From Acanthornis magna (lineage: Eukaryota; Chordata; Aves; Passeriformes; Acanthizidae), in NCBI GenBank assembly GCA_036785705.1, contig JAWUZG010000333.1, forward strand, positions 1 to 64,000: DNA of 64,000 nucleotides. Reading direction: 5' to 3'. The position numbers were made by a program, and so were the translations under genes. Below, piece by piece: positions 37,701 through 50,757 of this stretch (position 1 is its first letter; each line of letters opens with the position of its first letter). The notes beneath the pieces were generated by a model. The model searched no databases. It worked only from the letters and a program-made list of their open reading frames with translations, and had not been told where the DNA came from.

Positions 37701-38592
37701 GGGGTATGAGCTGATGTGCCATGCCTTCTGTTTGAATTTGCCACAGCTGCTTTCCAGTGCATATGGAAGAACTGGGTAAACACATGGATAGTTTCTTCAG
37801 TAATTTACTTAAATAAAAGAGATAATTAGTTTAAATGCTAAAAGAGGAAAGAAAACACTGGGCCACTTCTATCCTCCTATAGTCCATAATTCCCAAAATT
37901 GTGAGGATACAAATGCAGCCAGTGTAGCCGCCAAGACACAACTGAGGGGTAATGGTATCTTCTGAACTTCAGGAGCAAAAGGCAAGAGCAAACACAGGCA
38001 ACGCAATCTCAAAATCTCCTACTGACAGGAGGCAAAAAGCCACATTTCCTACAGGGTCCTTCCTTGTTTATGTCTAGGAGGTTGTCTGAGACTAAAGACT
38101 ACTACCTACTACCTACTACCTTCCCTGTCACTTTTAAAATGTTATATGTCTTTCTTTTCTTCCCCTCATGTATTTTTTTCTTTGTTTTTTCCAATAAATT
38201 ACATATGGTGGTAATAGAAAACACAAGCTACACAATGTGAATTCCCAAATCCTCGGAATTAATTAGTACTTCACTGAAACGCCATTTAAGAAAAATGGAC
38301 TTTTATTACTACGACTAATCAGAGCAATGCTGTTTACAGTAAGGGTATGTTGTGGATGCCTCTAAACTGCTTTTGCAATATAGAAGAAAAATTGGCAGCA
38401 AATGACATATATTGGCTTGCATTCATGCTGTTCCAGGTTGGTTATATTTACATTGCTCTGTAGAAAGCAGGCCCTGGTGGATATGTGGAAAAGATGTCAA
38501 TATATCTGTGTTCAGTAGCCAGGGCTTCCTCTAAAAGGGAACAAGTTGTTTTTGTGCCAAGAGGAGGCAAGAAGATAACTGACACTGGGCAA
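34798..38592. other. Unique noncoding stretch
   Basis: A GC-richer patch at about 35755-36050 carries overlapping minus-strand frames of 104 and 133 codons (35778-36441) with no motif I can name. An AT-rich, low-repeat block at 36540-36850 is rich in ATTA-type words. A short array of a seven-base unit ACTACCT lies at about 38097-38122. No gene is supported. Confidence 0.6.
38097..38122 (+). repeat. Short 7-bp tandem repeat (ACTACCT)
   Basis: Three to four contiguous copies of ACTACCT, the first partial. Minor simple repeat. Confidence 0.85.
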
Positions 38593-38643
38593 TCACAGAG
38601 CTGGGGCCGTCACAGAGCTGGGGCCATCACAGAGCTGGGGCCA
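38593..38643 (+). repeat. 17-bp minisatellite, three copies
   Basis: Three contiguous copies of TCACAGAGCTGGGGCC plus one base (G in the first copy, A in the other two). The unit is not a multiple of three, so repeated copies cycle through reading frames, which argues against a coding repeat. Confidence 0.95.
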
Positions 38644-41600
38644 CAGTGCAAAACAGAGAGCGAGACAAAACAAGAGCACAAACATATCCATGAAATGTAT
38701 GTCACACACTCACACATGTAAATCACTTTAGAAGATTTTGGAAGGACATCAATAACTTCAAAAATAATTAGTAACCGAATCACTGTGTGGGCGTTTACCG
38801 CTGCAGCACACAGTATCGAGGGTCATGGTAAGGGACTTAGAGTGATATGGAGCTTTTCCATCTGCTTTCATTTTGCTTACTTTCTACAACAGAAATATTT
38901 GATGCAGACTGAGTTTTGCTGTCCTTTCTCCATGTGCCCCTGCAGTTCTGTGGGTCTTATATCCAGAGGTAGAAAAGAAAACCAACAGAAATCATTGAGC
39001 CAATGATACACAGCAGGAATATGAACAGCATCACATTAGGTAAAACGATTACTTCTTTTTTGGTTGGTTTTAAATCAGCAGCATTTCACTGTGCCTCTTT
39101 TTACTTAATATTTTTCCATAAGAGGTTTTATTTGTTGTGATTTAAATGCTTTAATTCTTCACAATATTTAAGGTATTTTATACAACACAAACATCTCTCT
39201 GAAACATTCCTGCTCTTTGTTTAAGTTCAGAGAATTTAAGAATCAGTCGAGCAGTTGACAAGACTGCTCTCACCAAGTAAACCAGCAACAATCCTGTTCT
39301 CACAGGACCACTATTTAAACTGATGTTTATTTTGGCACTGGTAGTTATGGTATGTCTCTGTTAACATAACTGTGATCAATAAATGGACAACAAAGTTCTT
39401 TCGCAGGAGCCATCCATCTGTTACTTGCTGTTAAGGTATTGATTTGTATTCTGCATGTGCAGCCACATTACCACACAATATACATAATACAAGGATGCAA
39501 TTACTGAAACTAGGAGCTAAACCTTCATTTGTCTCATAGGTGGGGCAAATAAAAATAATGGACTCGTGACATTCATACACAAGCAACATTATTATTTCCA
39601 GTTCTCCATTTTGATGCCAAGGAAAATACATCCACACAAAACACACCTCGCAGTATCTTGAGAACAATAAAAGGTTTCAAAAGTTATGGTATTGTAATAA
39701 CTCCCCTTTCAGAAAGCTGATTAGAGAATCTTAATAGCAAGTCCAGAATTTCAACAACAACAAATCCTCTGCCTCATTTAATGAGATCACTTAATGAAGA
39801 GCGCTCAATTACAGTTTTATGAAGACATCGTCACGTCCCTTTAATTGCTCTTTCCTATTCTAATTAACCTCTTGAATGCCAATCTAACTTTCTTTCTGGC
39901 ATGCCCATGACTGTGCCTTTTAAGTGTCATCCAGCTGCTGACAGCAGTAGCAGGACGTACAGCATACACCCTCCACATGGTGTGAGATCCCTGTGACAAA
40001 CACACTTCAGATGGCACAGTGTGGGCACCTGCACAGGCCAGCCCTGGCTCTGCCGAGCTACCACACACACACTGCTTGGTGAACACCTGTGTGCTTTGCT
40101 CTTTGCTCTCAGCAGACTTTTGTAATTGAACTATTAAATGGAAAGAGTAACAATTCATCACATTAATTAACATATTTTCAAAATCAGTTAGTAACAGGAA
40201 GATTCACCAAAGATTGTGCACTTTTCTCTTTCCCACAGTGAACTGAAAGTCCTTTCCATTTGACTGAATGCTGATAAATTCTGCAGCCTCTTGCCACTAC
40301 CAAAGATGACCCTTATCCCAAGCTGCCTTTCAGGGATTTTAGCTAATATGTGTGAGGAAGTACTGCAAATCATTCCATACTGGGGAGACAGGACGTATTT
40401 TTTTTAAAAAGGCAAAGATATTATGATAGTTAGGATACAAATAGAAATGCTGAGGTAGAAGTCAGCAAATCTGGATAACTTACAGAATAACAAGTATAAA
40501 GCATTTGTTAATATTTGTTTTCTTCTTTGCAAGATAAACTACGACAAGTTTAAACTACTACTCTACAACACTGTCTTTCTCTGCACTATAACACAGAAAT
40601 ATTGCAGCAGACATGAAAATGATATGCAGTATATATGCAGTACATCTGTTCCTTTAGTCCCCACTTGAGGCAGGGCAAAGAACGCACCGACATGAGAAAA
40701 TAATTTCGTAAAGGGAACTTGCTTCATAACAGAGAGAGACTAAAACATTTGCACTATAATGAGCAAATTGCCCTAAGCAATCCTGGATTAAGCTACATAA
40801 AATCAAGGAGAAGAATAAAGACAGAAAATTAGGAAATCTCTGCATAGGCAGAGGAGCGAAGTAGTCAGGAGGATATAAACAGTCTTGCTGCATATTTAGC
40901 TCTTCACATGCCTTCTCTGTTTCTTGTCAAGTGCTCCCATAGCAGGAAGATCTCTGTACTCATAAACACACCACTGACCATAGCTTATCTTCTCGGCAAT
41001 CAGACTGCCTTGAACTCAGAGTTAAATTTCTCTAGAAGAAAGTTTACAGGCCACTACATCTCCCTCACATTATCTACCATTTGCGGACAGCTATTTTTTG
41101 TAAGAGTATATTATCAGTAAGTTACAAAACCAGAGAAAGTAAAAGGGATGACTGAAAAACACAGTAATTTCCTGAAATCTCATTAAAAAACTCGATGTGT
41201 TTTAAAGAGAAGCTACAAAACAGGGTGAAGTCTTAGCTGTAAGTCAACCAGGAACAAGGATCAGGCTTCAATGTCATGTGTCAGTCAATCGTGGGAAGAT
41301 CAGCTTTCTCAAATATTGCTTTTGGCCCACCAGAATTTAACTGCATTTAGAGTATCAATTGCCATAAGTAATCAATAAACCAGTTTCCTGAAACAGCAGT
41401 TGGACTGCTTATTTTGTTGTTATGTTCTTGTTTACCCCAAAGATGGACATTTCTCATATGGGAAGCCTCACCAAGCACCTCCTCACTGAGCAAGTTTGTT
41501 TTCAAAATCAGCCTCTATCAAAGAATGTTCTTGCAGCTCTTATGCCTAAATGAAGATGTCAGCAGTGTCCATTGTCCACCCCCATTGCCTTCTTATCAAT

Positions 41601-43039
41601 AAACCATTGCCAGACCACACTTCTGACCGTCCGTAACTCTTCCAAGCATGGCTGTCAGTGGAAGTGGCCCTGGCTGCACTGACAAGAAACACACCCCGGA
41701 TACAAACGGTGGGCTGGATCTAATGGTGGCTTTTTTATACTCCCAGGTGTTTGGAGGGTAGGAGGGTCAGAGTCAGGCAAAAGCAGTGCCTAAGAGCAGT
41801 GCAGAGGCTACAGGGAACTGGGAGTACAACAAAAGGATAAATGCAACAGTACAAAGATAGTACCTGCTTGAACATGGGTGCATCTCTCAGACCTTAACAT
41901 TTAAAGGCAGACTATTGCTGAAATAGTTGCTGCCCCTAAGACTGAGAGGAACTGCATATCAGAGAGCCCCAGAGCCCTCAGTCATGTGATCAGTTTCTTC
42001 CAACTAAATTAAAATTCTCCAGGACACATAGCTCAGGATAAGTTGTGAAGAAACCTACTCCCTCTCCTCACAACTTTTATTTTTGAGGCCATGCTGAGTG
42101 CTATAGACAAATATAATTGATTTAAAACAGCAGAAACACCTTCCTAGTCTCTACGCTAGACTTTGCAGAAACAGCTTTTACTTTTATTCCCTTAAAATAG
42201 AAGCTAACAACATATGGGCATTTTGTAATATAGGGAATAATGCAACAGACTTAAAAATGGACTGACTGCATAGAACCCACACAAATTACAGCTGCTATCA
42301 GAAAGCAAGTACGCTGTGTAGGCATAGAAAATTTTTCATCTCATAATATCTTTATCATAATGAATATAATATTCCTTTGTTTCTGCTATAAAATGGTCTC
42401 ATTAAAATCCAGACCAACTATTTATGAGAACAAGTCCATCTTTCCCATGACTCCTGGCATTTCAGTTCCTGATTTGCTGCTTTAAATATCTTTGTTTTAA
42501 AGTTTTATTAATTTCAGAGAATCACTGTATATCTTACCAAATCACTGACTTCTGTGACATATATTTACACCTGAACGATGAATCAAGACTTCTCCTCTTC
42601 AAGAAGAGAGGGCTTAGCTATATCATTGGTTTATTGTAACAGGTTATTATTCTAATGCTTTTAATGCTCTGAGAGTCTTAATAATAGATGCAATTCCCAG
42701 CAGAGCTTTGCTTTTTTCTTCTACCGTCATTTAAGAATCCTATATAGAAACATAATTTATTTTTCTCACACAGAAATAAACAGGCTGATCCTGATACATG
42801 GAAAAATCATGTATAATTATTGCTGTGATTAAGGAGTCAATATGTCGTGGCTACCTTTTAAGAAATGTATTGTCTCTTCAGTGAAATAAAAACCATGATC
42901 ATTCTAAACACCCTAAAGAAACTGCGGGGGGAGGAGTTGAGCCTGTTTTGAAAGTGCAGAAGTCATCTATATACTGACACATACATTAATGAATGCAAAC
43001 CCAAATATTTTCAGACTTCAGAGAAATCTTCTTCATTTC
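38644..43039. other. Unique noncoding stretch
   Basis: No gene or repeat family is recognised. The interval 39770-39890 has several TAATT/ATTAA words amid non-repetitive sequence and could be a conserved noncoding element, which cannot be judged from one genome. The longest frame (110 codons, minus strand, 39841-40173) shows no family features. Confidence 0.6.
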
Positions 43040-43109
43040 TTTCATGCAAAGTTAAGACAGAAAAAGATGATCTTTTTCATGCAAAGTTAGGACAGAAAAA
43101 TCTGAATCT
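43040..43109 (+). repeat. 35-bp tandem duplication with palindrome at the junction
   Basis: TTTCATGCAAAGTTAAGACA at 43040 recurs 35 bases later (43075) with one change in the first 20 bases. Across the junction lies a near-perfect palindrome, GAAAAAGAT-G-ATCTTTTTC (43060-43078). The second copy decays at its end, and a third fragment, GTGCAAAGTTTG, follows at about 43111. Confidence 0.85.
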
Positions 43110-46100
43110 TGTGCAAAGTTTGATATTGAATGTGTTTAACTTCACATAAATGCAGCACTTGGTTTTAAGTGTGCAGTTTCACAGCTCAGCAAGATTTCTT
43201 TGCTCTTAGTGACAGCGGAAAACAATGGATGTCACACTATACCAAAACTTTCAGGTTTAAGACAATGCTCTGCCAACTTCCAAACTACATTAGAACAATC
43301 CACAGAGACATTTGAAGAAGGAAATATGGAAAACCAGAATGAAACCGGGCAAATAGCACACAGAACCAAAAATCATGCCAAAGCATTCAAATAATGAACT
43401 TCTAGTATCTCCTCTGTATTGGAGAGGTAGACTGGATTGAATGTTCATCCCTATATTATATTTCACAATCATGAACTTGGGTAGGGGCCATGCAAAAAAT
43501 TTAAAAAGTTTCAGTAAAACTTTATAAAATGCCTTTTAAGACTTTCTATAAACTCTCCCAGGACAAACCCAGATGCCTTTCACCTGCTGCCCCAGTGTAA
43601 AAAACTCAGTGGAAGGCATGCAAACCTCACCAGAAAGTCTGGGCACTTGGTCACAGTGTTATTCTAAGATAGATGGAAATTTGAAAGCTACTTGTCTCCA
43701 CTTTTTCCTCCAATCCTAAAATGTCAGCAGGATTTATGAAGGAAACATTACTTAATAAAGGAAGACTTGCTTCTTTTCAAACTTTTATGGAAATGACATT
43801 GCAAAACATATTTAGCATCCAACCATGAACAATGAGTTCAACGTCAAATAACCATAGTGCGTGGCACAATTTACACTTACAAAGCCTTCAAGTTCTTCCA
43901 GAACAGCAGCAGTGCAGGGAAGATTCTCATCTGTAATTTCAGAAATTAATCCAATGCATCAAGCCTACACCACTCACTCCCTTGAAAGATGCTCTTAACA
44001 AACTGAATTGCTTGCTTTTATTGTGACCTGACAGAAATTGAAGCATTCTGTTTAGATTTCCCCAAAATAAATCCAAATATTTCAGCAAAAGCAGGTGGGT
44101 TCCCACGTGATAACTTGATTTTAATGGAATTTCCTTTTCCTTTGTAGATATACTGGGAGAAGGCTGCAAATAAAATGCAAATTTCACAATCACTGGAAGT
44201 GTAAAAGCTGACTGGATAATTCACTCAGTTATTAAGAAACAATATTGATGAATGGGAACCCAAGTCTAAAAATTAACAATGCATGTAAGAAAACAACAAA
44301 AATGCTGCTCTTTTCAGTAATGCAAATATGAAGCAATGAATGCATACAACTAAAAGGAACAGAAACTGCTCCCTCAGCAAGACGCGTTGCATATGAGAGG
44401 GAGGGCTCAGGTTAAGCTTGGTTCCAGAATTCTGCTCTGTCTTGGGCTTACATAAGGGACAAAAGTAAGATATCAACAAGCAACGCCATTTCTCCTAACT
44501 CAGCCACAATCAACAGAGAAAGGGGGTGGCAGCCCTGACTGTGATCTTGCCAAGTCATATCCAAAGGACTCTAGGAGAAGTTGAGTGTTTGCCTGATCGT
44601 CCCAATAATTTAAAATTAAAAAAAAAAATAAATTGTAAAGCTCATATGCTAGCACCTTGGGCATCTTCTGGCATATCTTCTTTCTCACTCATGTTTTGTC
44701 TGAAGTAAATTCTATTTAATCTTGTCATAAAAATAACAGGAATTCAAAGCACAATGTTTATTTGCAAGTACTTTTGGTAGCACTAAATTCCAGAGGCTTT
44801 TCTCTGGGACATGGCTTTTCCTCGAGGCACCTGTTGGCAGAGGGGGAAGCAAATGTCAAGCATACCTGCAGGCACTTCATGCAGGATCCTGGCAGGCATT
44901 CTGCTACCAATCCAGCCGACTACAGTAGCTCCCATGACTGGGTACACCTTCCTCTGAAATACTTGCTTGCAATTTTGTTCCCCTGCCAACTTGTTAAAAA
45001 AACATCCAAAGCTAATCAAATGTTTTTGTTTGGTTTTGGCTGCTTCCTTATCAAAACTTTACAAAACTTTAATCTCAGCCTCATGAGCCCTGCAGCTGTA
45101 AATTAATTGAATAAAATTTACAAACATTATGCATTGATAAAGCACTTCCAAGACTTTTCCCTATTCAGTTGACTTAGCTGCTTGGCATGACAGTTTTGCT
45201 TGACATGAGTTCAGAGCCTCTGGAAACCTTCCTAATCCCACTCTCCAGGCCTTGTGCCTATTCATGGAACCATGTCAACCCAACTCCAGAAAATTAATAA
45301 ATCTCAAATGGTTTTAAGCCCTCAGAATCATCCCTTGGTACACATTCCACCTTTACATTGCAAGCATCTTGTTGCACAGAACAACTCTTATTTGAAAGAC
45401 CTAAGAAGAAACCAGTCTAGTCCCCAAAGTTATTAATATTTAATAAAATATCTCACTTAAGATTATTGTGGGTTGAAGCATAATTGCATTTGCTACCATC
45501 ATTCTGAAGTCATCTGTTTATCTTTCAGTGCAATATTTCGATATCAGTGTTCAAACTAAATATTTTCAATGGAATCACTGGATGATTCCTTTTATACTAA
45601 AGAACAAAAAATCTCTTCTGTCCATATAGCAATCCATAAAGACCCTCATCCTCCCCATTTCAGCTAATATTTTTGATTAGACCACAAAGCACAACTATTC
45701 TGACACATTATACTGGTACCAAAATAAGATGATTTCTTACATTCTCTGCAGGAGTAGAAGTAAAAACTATACATATTTTATGAAATATTGGGCTGCATGG
45801 TAAAGGAGTTTTCTTAAATGTTTATCTGTTTAGTATTTTTAAACCAACTTTTAAATAATAATCTGTTGGAACTACAATAGTCTTTATGCTTAAAATAAAA
45901 ATGAAAGTCCAAGCAACATCTCTGAGTCATACTTATTGGAGCTCACAGGCAAAGCACATGGAAGCAAATATCCAGGCTGTAAAGAAGTTTTTACATAAAG
46001 ACATGAAATAAAATGGAGGTCTATATTGACCTATAATACATATGTAAATAGCTCAGTGAAGTTTTGATAGGGATTAATTAATCCAAATAACTTTATATCA

Positions 46101-49100
46101 TCCCAAGATTCCTTTAATTTCTATTTGTGTGGGCATTTAACTAAAAAAACCATGATGCTAAAATGATTACAAAACCCACAAGTAATACTCTTTTAAGAGT
46201 CAAAAAGTTTGTGAAAAGTATTGGGTGCTTAAGGAAGGGAGGACCAGCTGTTGCCAATACTGATATATCAGAAGAAAGTTTCAAAAAACTTCATGCATGC
46301 AACAAAAGAGAGTGATTCAAAACAAAGTCCATAACATAAAATACTGGAATCTGTTCAGTCATGTAAGAGATGGAGAGAATACAAAATGTTGTTCATGTTT
46401 TGGCAGACTGATCATTTTAACAGAATCAGATCATCATTTGCATCAGACCCCTAAATCTACAGATGTGATGATGTCATGAAACTCCAAGAAAAATGTGTAA
46501 ATATATTTCAGAAGTCAGATCAGAGCTATTGAATGACACAAAGAAACATGGAAGAACAATGTTTTTTAGCTCATCTTACACATAATTCAGTCAAGCGCTA
46601 CAACTGGCTAATATTTCGTGGGCAATATTTAAGCAATAAAAACCAAAGTAAATTGGGGACCAAAAGAAAAAGCATTTTCAAAGGCATAGAATACTTTCAG
46701 TGCCCTTTCCCCACATCAGGAAAACAGAATCTGGGCACATCACTACCATTTTTCCCTTGAAAAGCTCCCACATGAATCAGCTGTGCCCTTAAGACCAAGT
46801 ATTTGAAATGCCTTAGACTAATTTTAGGAAGGAAAAAAATTCTAATATACTGTTACAATAACGCCCTTGGAGAGAATGACCACATGGGACACACAGTGTC
46901 ACTGAACAAGGGACACCAGTGCCAGGGAAGAATATTGCACCAGTGTTCCTCAGCTGATCCCTGGAAAAATAAAGGAAGCCTCACCAAATAAGGAGAAGAA
47001 GAAAAAAAATTGAAAATGGGTGCATTTTCAAAACTCAGGACTATTTAAGTTGGTTTCATGTACAAACCCAAACTTTTTAGCTGTGCCTTCTAGTTAGAAA
47101 AATATTAACCATGTGCCTAGTATTTTATTTATACAGTTCTAATCTTTATCTATCATGACACAGTCAAGTAGCTAAATCCAACTTAACCAACACTTACTGC
47201 ATTAAGGAAGCCAAAATACAAGTTTCTTCCTCTTCATAGTAATTGGGGAAAATTTTAGGTAATGCCAGAAATTTTTGCCTTTAATATTATTTATTTAATG
47301 TTACTGAAATTTCTAGAACTTTGAGGGTATGAAGGCATTTTATACAAAGACTATCTGTATTTGTAGGCGGGGCACTGATGGAGGTCAGGGTAGTCTAGGT
47401 AATGATAAATCCTAAAACCTTGATATGAATTATATCTGAAGCACAGTGAGGAACCACAAGCAGTAAGACAGGTTTTTAAAAGCTCATTATTTTGAGCCTA
47501 TGTTTTCCTTTGAACCAATCCTTCAAAAAGGGTTCTGCTCTATTGCGTATCCCCTCAGAATCATTTGAAGAGCAATCCTTTTCATTTTCTCATCACCCAG
47601 GCATCCAATCCTAATTCCTCACACCAGCATTTCAACTGGTGGCAGTCAAGAAGGTAGGCAAGTTTATAAAACACCTGAAGTGAAGAGCAGGAACTCTGTT
47701 GTCACTTCCATGTGAGTGCTGGGGAAAATACTGAGGCAGGCTATGTATTTAATATCTTTTATTTTCATCTCTTTACAAGTCACATGACATACTCAAAATT
47801 CCGGCCAAATCAACCTCTTATACCTAATATCACGGTCTGTATACCATGTTATATTAGCTAGTTGGCAGGTTCTGTTGCTCATTTATCAAGATGTTTAGGA
47901 ATTAAGGGATGAATCTCTTTCTGTTTTCCTATTAGTGATACCGGTAAGCTCTGAATATGCTGGAAGAAAGGAGCTCCAAACCAGATAAATTATATGGTTG
48001 CTTCAGTACACATAAATAGCAGAAAGGACTGCAAGCCTAAGAATTCATAAAGCCTGTGAGAGATGCAGAAGACCTCTGTTAAGTACAGCTAACAGCTGAT
48101 ATATTAATGATTTAGTTTTTTTTAATGAAGACTGGTTTTTAAATATAGTGATGGTCCTATATAATTAACATGAAACTCAGGGCAACACTAAAGCTCACAA
48201 AATAGATGGATATGTTAAATAATCAGCAGATATCCCACTTCATCAGAATAAATTAACTTTGAAAGAAACGCGATTAAAAAATTAAATAGTAGAAATTATA
48301 AAGTACATGGTTTCGCCCACTGTGAAAACTCTCAGACCATAATAATTGCATTTTTTCAATACATGTTCTTATCTAAGTCTTCTCAGATGTTTTATCATTA
48401 CTGTTCATTATTTACAGCATATGACTGCCCCTTTGTAAAAGAGTAATGATTTGGAGGATTTTGCCATAGGTAACAAGCTTTTCTGGAAGAGAAGATACTC
48501 CTCATTTTCTCCTAGTTTCTCTTTATTCACAACATCTGCACAAACTGAAATAATATAAAGAGGATGCTGCAAAGAGTTGCCAAACAACACAAGGACAATT
48601 CCAGTAGCAGCCCAGATGAAATCACTTTGTCCAGGCAGGTGGTCAGAAACTACTGTTTCAGCTTGTGATATTTCATTCCAACTCAGCAAAGTGCCTTCCT
48701 GCACCATTTGCTCTACCTCCACATGGCCCTGCCTCAAAGATATGTCCCAGTAGGAACACTAACTCGAAACACAGCAGGCATTTTCCTTTCACCCTGTTCC
48801 AGTTTTGCTGCCTTGTTCTGAGGACAGAACATATAACATAGGGCTAAAATGGCACATTTTAAAAATATTTCAGAAGATAATGATGCAGTGGTAAAGCGGA
48901 GACCTTGCTCTTCAAGTAGAGTCTTAAATGTGATAAGCCAAATGAGTTAGAAATATAATCACCCTGTGCTGCTCTGGGGGGAGACTAAGAGCGGAGCTGG
49001 TGAGCCAGGAGCATGTGTAGACACAGGGATTCAGCTAGAAAATGGGCAGTGATGGCTGTATAACTCATGGGTGAGTCTGAAAGCTTTTCAGATGATCAGA

Positions 49101-50729
49101 AAGTGAGCACTGCAATGATAAGAGTGCAAAAATTCATCTAATGATGGATAGGTTTTCTCTGAATTATTCGGAGGTGATGCACCAAAATTGCTATATGTAA
49201 GTGGATGCCCTTGGAGGCATTTCCCACATGAAATAGAGACATAAAGCATTTAACTCACGTAAGTATGAAAGAAGAGGTAAAATTACACTAAAGCTGAAGA
49301 CCAGATTATAAAAATTTTTTAAGAAGGAAAGAAATTAAATTAGAATGGCTTAGTTTTTTAGCTGCCTGAAGAGAAGAACAAATAAAAGAGAAAACAGATG
49401 AATATACTTAAAGCAGCACTATAAGTGCTGAGTATCTCCAGTCATGCAAGTCAATCTGTGCTCTGACCTTCAGAGGGTGAGCACCAATTCCCCAGCTTCA
49501 CCTCTGCACCATTAGAAATTGTGCTGCAGGTACCTAATTTGTGTTTAAGTCACCATCTTTTGGCCATCCAAGCATCACAAAGAGATCAGGCCTTCAAAGA
49601 GTAAAAAAATAACATTCACTCCAGCTTTTAAAATCACTTATCAGTGAAATAAAGACACAGACAGTTTCAAATAACTAAACCAGAAACGAGATCTGTCTTT
49701 GCAATGACTAGGGAGCAAGGGGACAGATTGCCTATATCCATCCCAAAGTGTCTTCATCCATTGCACAACAGACTATTTGTGAAGCTAATATCATCAACAG
49801 TGTCTTCTATTCAGTTAAAAATCAAGTAAGAAAGGCAACACACTATTAGAAAACTGTAAATACTGCCCGAGGGTTTGCGTATGTAAGGATCAAGGTCTTT
49901 TGCAATTCTGCTGACGGATTATCACCCATTTAGTTATTGAGGTCTGTACAAATTATGGAGAGACATGCAAATGTAATTAGGAAGGCTAGTCTTTTAATGA
50001 ACTAACAAGAAGTGCTATAGGTAGTTAGATACTTAATCATTGCTACCAGCAACACTAGAAGCTTTCTCATTAAAAAGTTAGTTTGCGAAGACAATTTTTT
50101 TCAGGTGATGAAAAATGCATGTAGAAACTTAATACAAGTTAAATTATGATTTCTGCTCATTCTAGGCTTTCCCTTTATGCCAGAAAAATAGTAAGCAGTG
50201 TTCTGTTTCATTAGTCCCTTGGATGTGAAGGTAGCATGAAGTCATGGCTTCCCACCAACATACAGGAACAGGGAGAGTAGTGTAGTATAAATTAACACAA
50301 AGGGCCAGACAAAATCACACTAGAGTCCATGGAAGAAGAAAAGCGTACATGTGACAAGACCACTGTCCATCTTCCAAAGTTCAAGCTGTAGTCAAACAGA
50401 TGGGAATGTTACTTTTCACACAGCCCAGTTATGAGACGTAGTATTCACCATGTTAAACCTTGCTAGAGCAACCTTGCCAGAGCAGGTAAAAATAAATTAA
50501 TTTGGCTGTAGAGGTGCCATCCCAATTCTTTGGGACTTTATTCACCCAAGGCTGCACACTTATGTGTGGGAGAAAACTTTCTTGAGAGCAAGGGCTTAAT
50601 GGCAGCAGTGCGATAGAAACTGAACTGCTCCCATCAGACCACAGCAGCACTTAACAAGAATCCAGGAACCAAGGAGTGTGCTGCGGGCTGTACAATGGCA
50701 CTTGTTTCATACAACTCTTTGAACAATTA
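43110..50729. other. Unique noncoding stretch
   Basis: The largest frames are 114 codons (plus strand, 44762-45106) and 109 codons (minus strand, 48408-48737). Neither has a domain or splice structure I recognise. There is an A-run near 44620-44631. I see no mobile-element fragments, although very old ones could escape recognition by eye. Confidence 0.6.
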
Positions 50730-50757
50730 TTTTCTTTTCTTTTCTTTTCTTTTTTTG
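50730..50757 (+). repeat. (TTTTC)n microsatellite
   Basis: About four TTTTC units followed by a T7 run. Simple repeat. Confidence 0.93.

Noticed and set aside
48408..48737. 109-codon minus-strand frame with a hydrophobic middle segment
   Set aside because: One hydrophobic stretch is not enough, and no family resemblance or splice context supports it.
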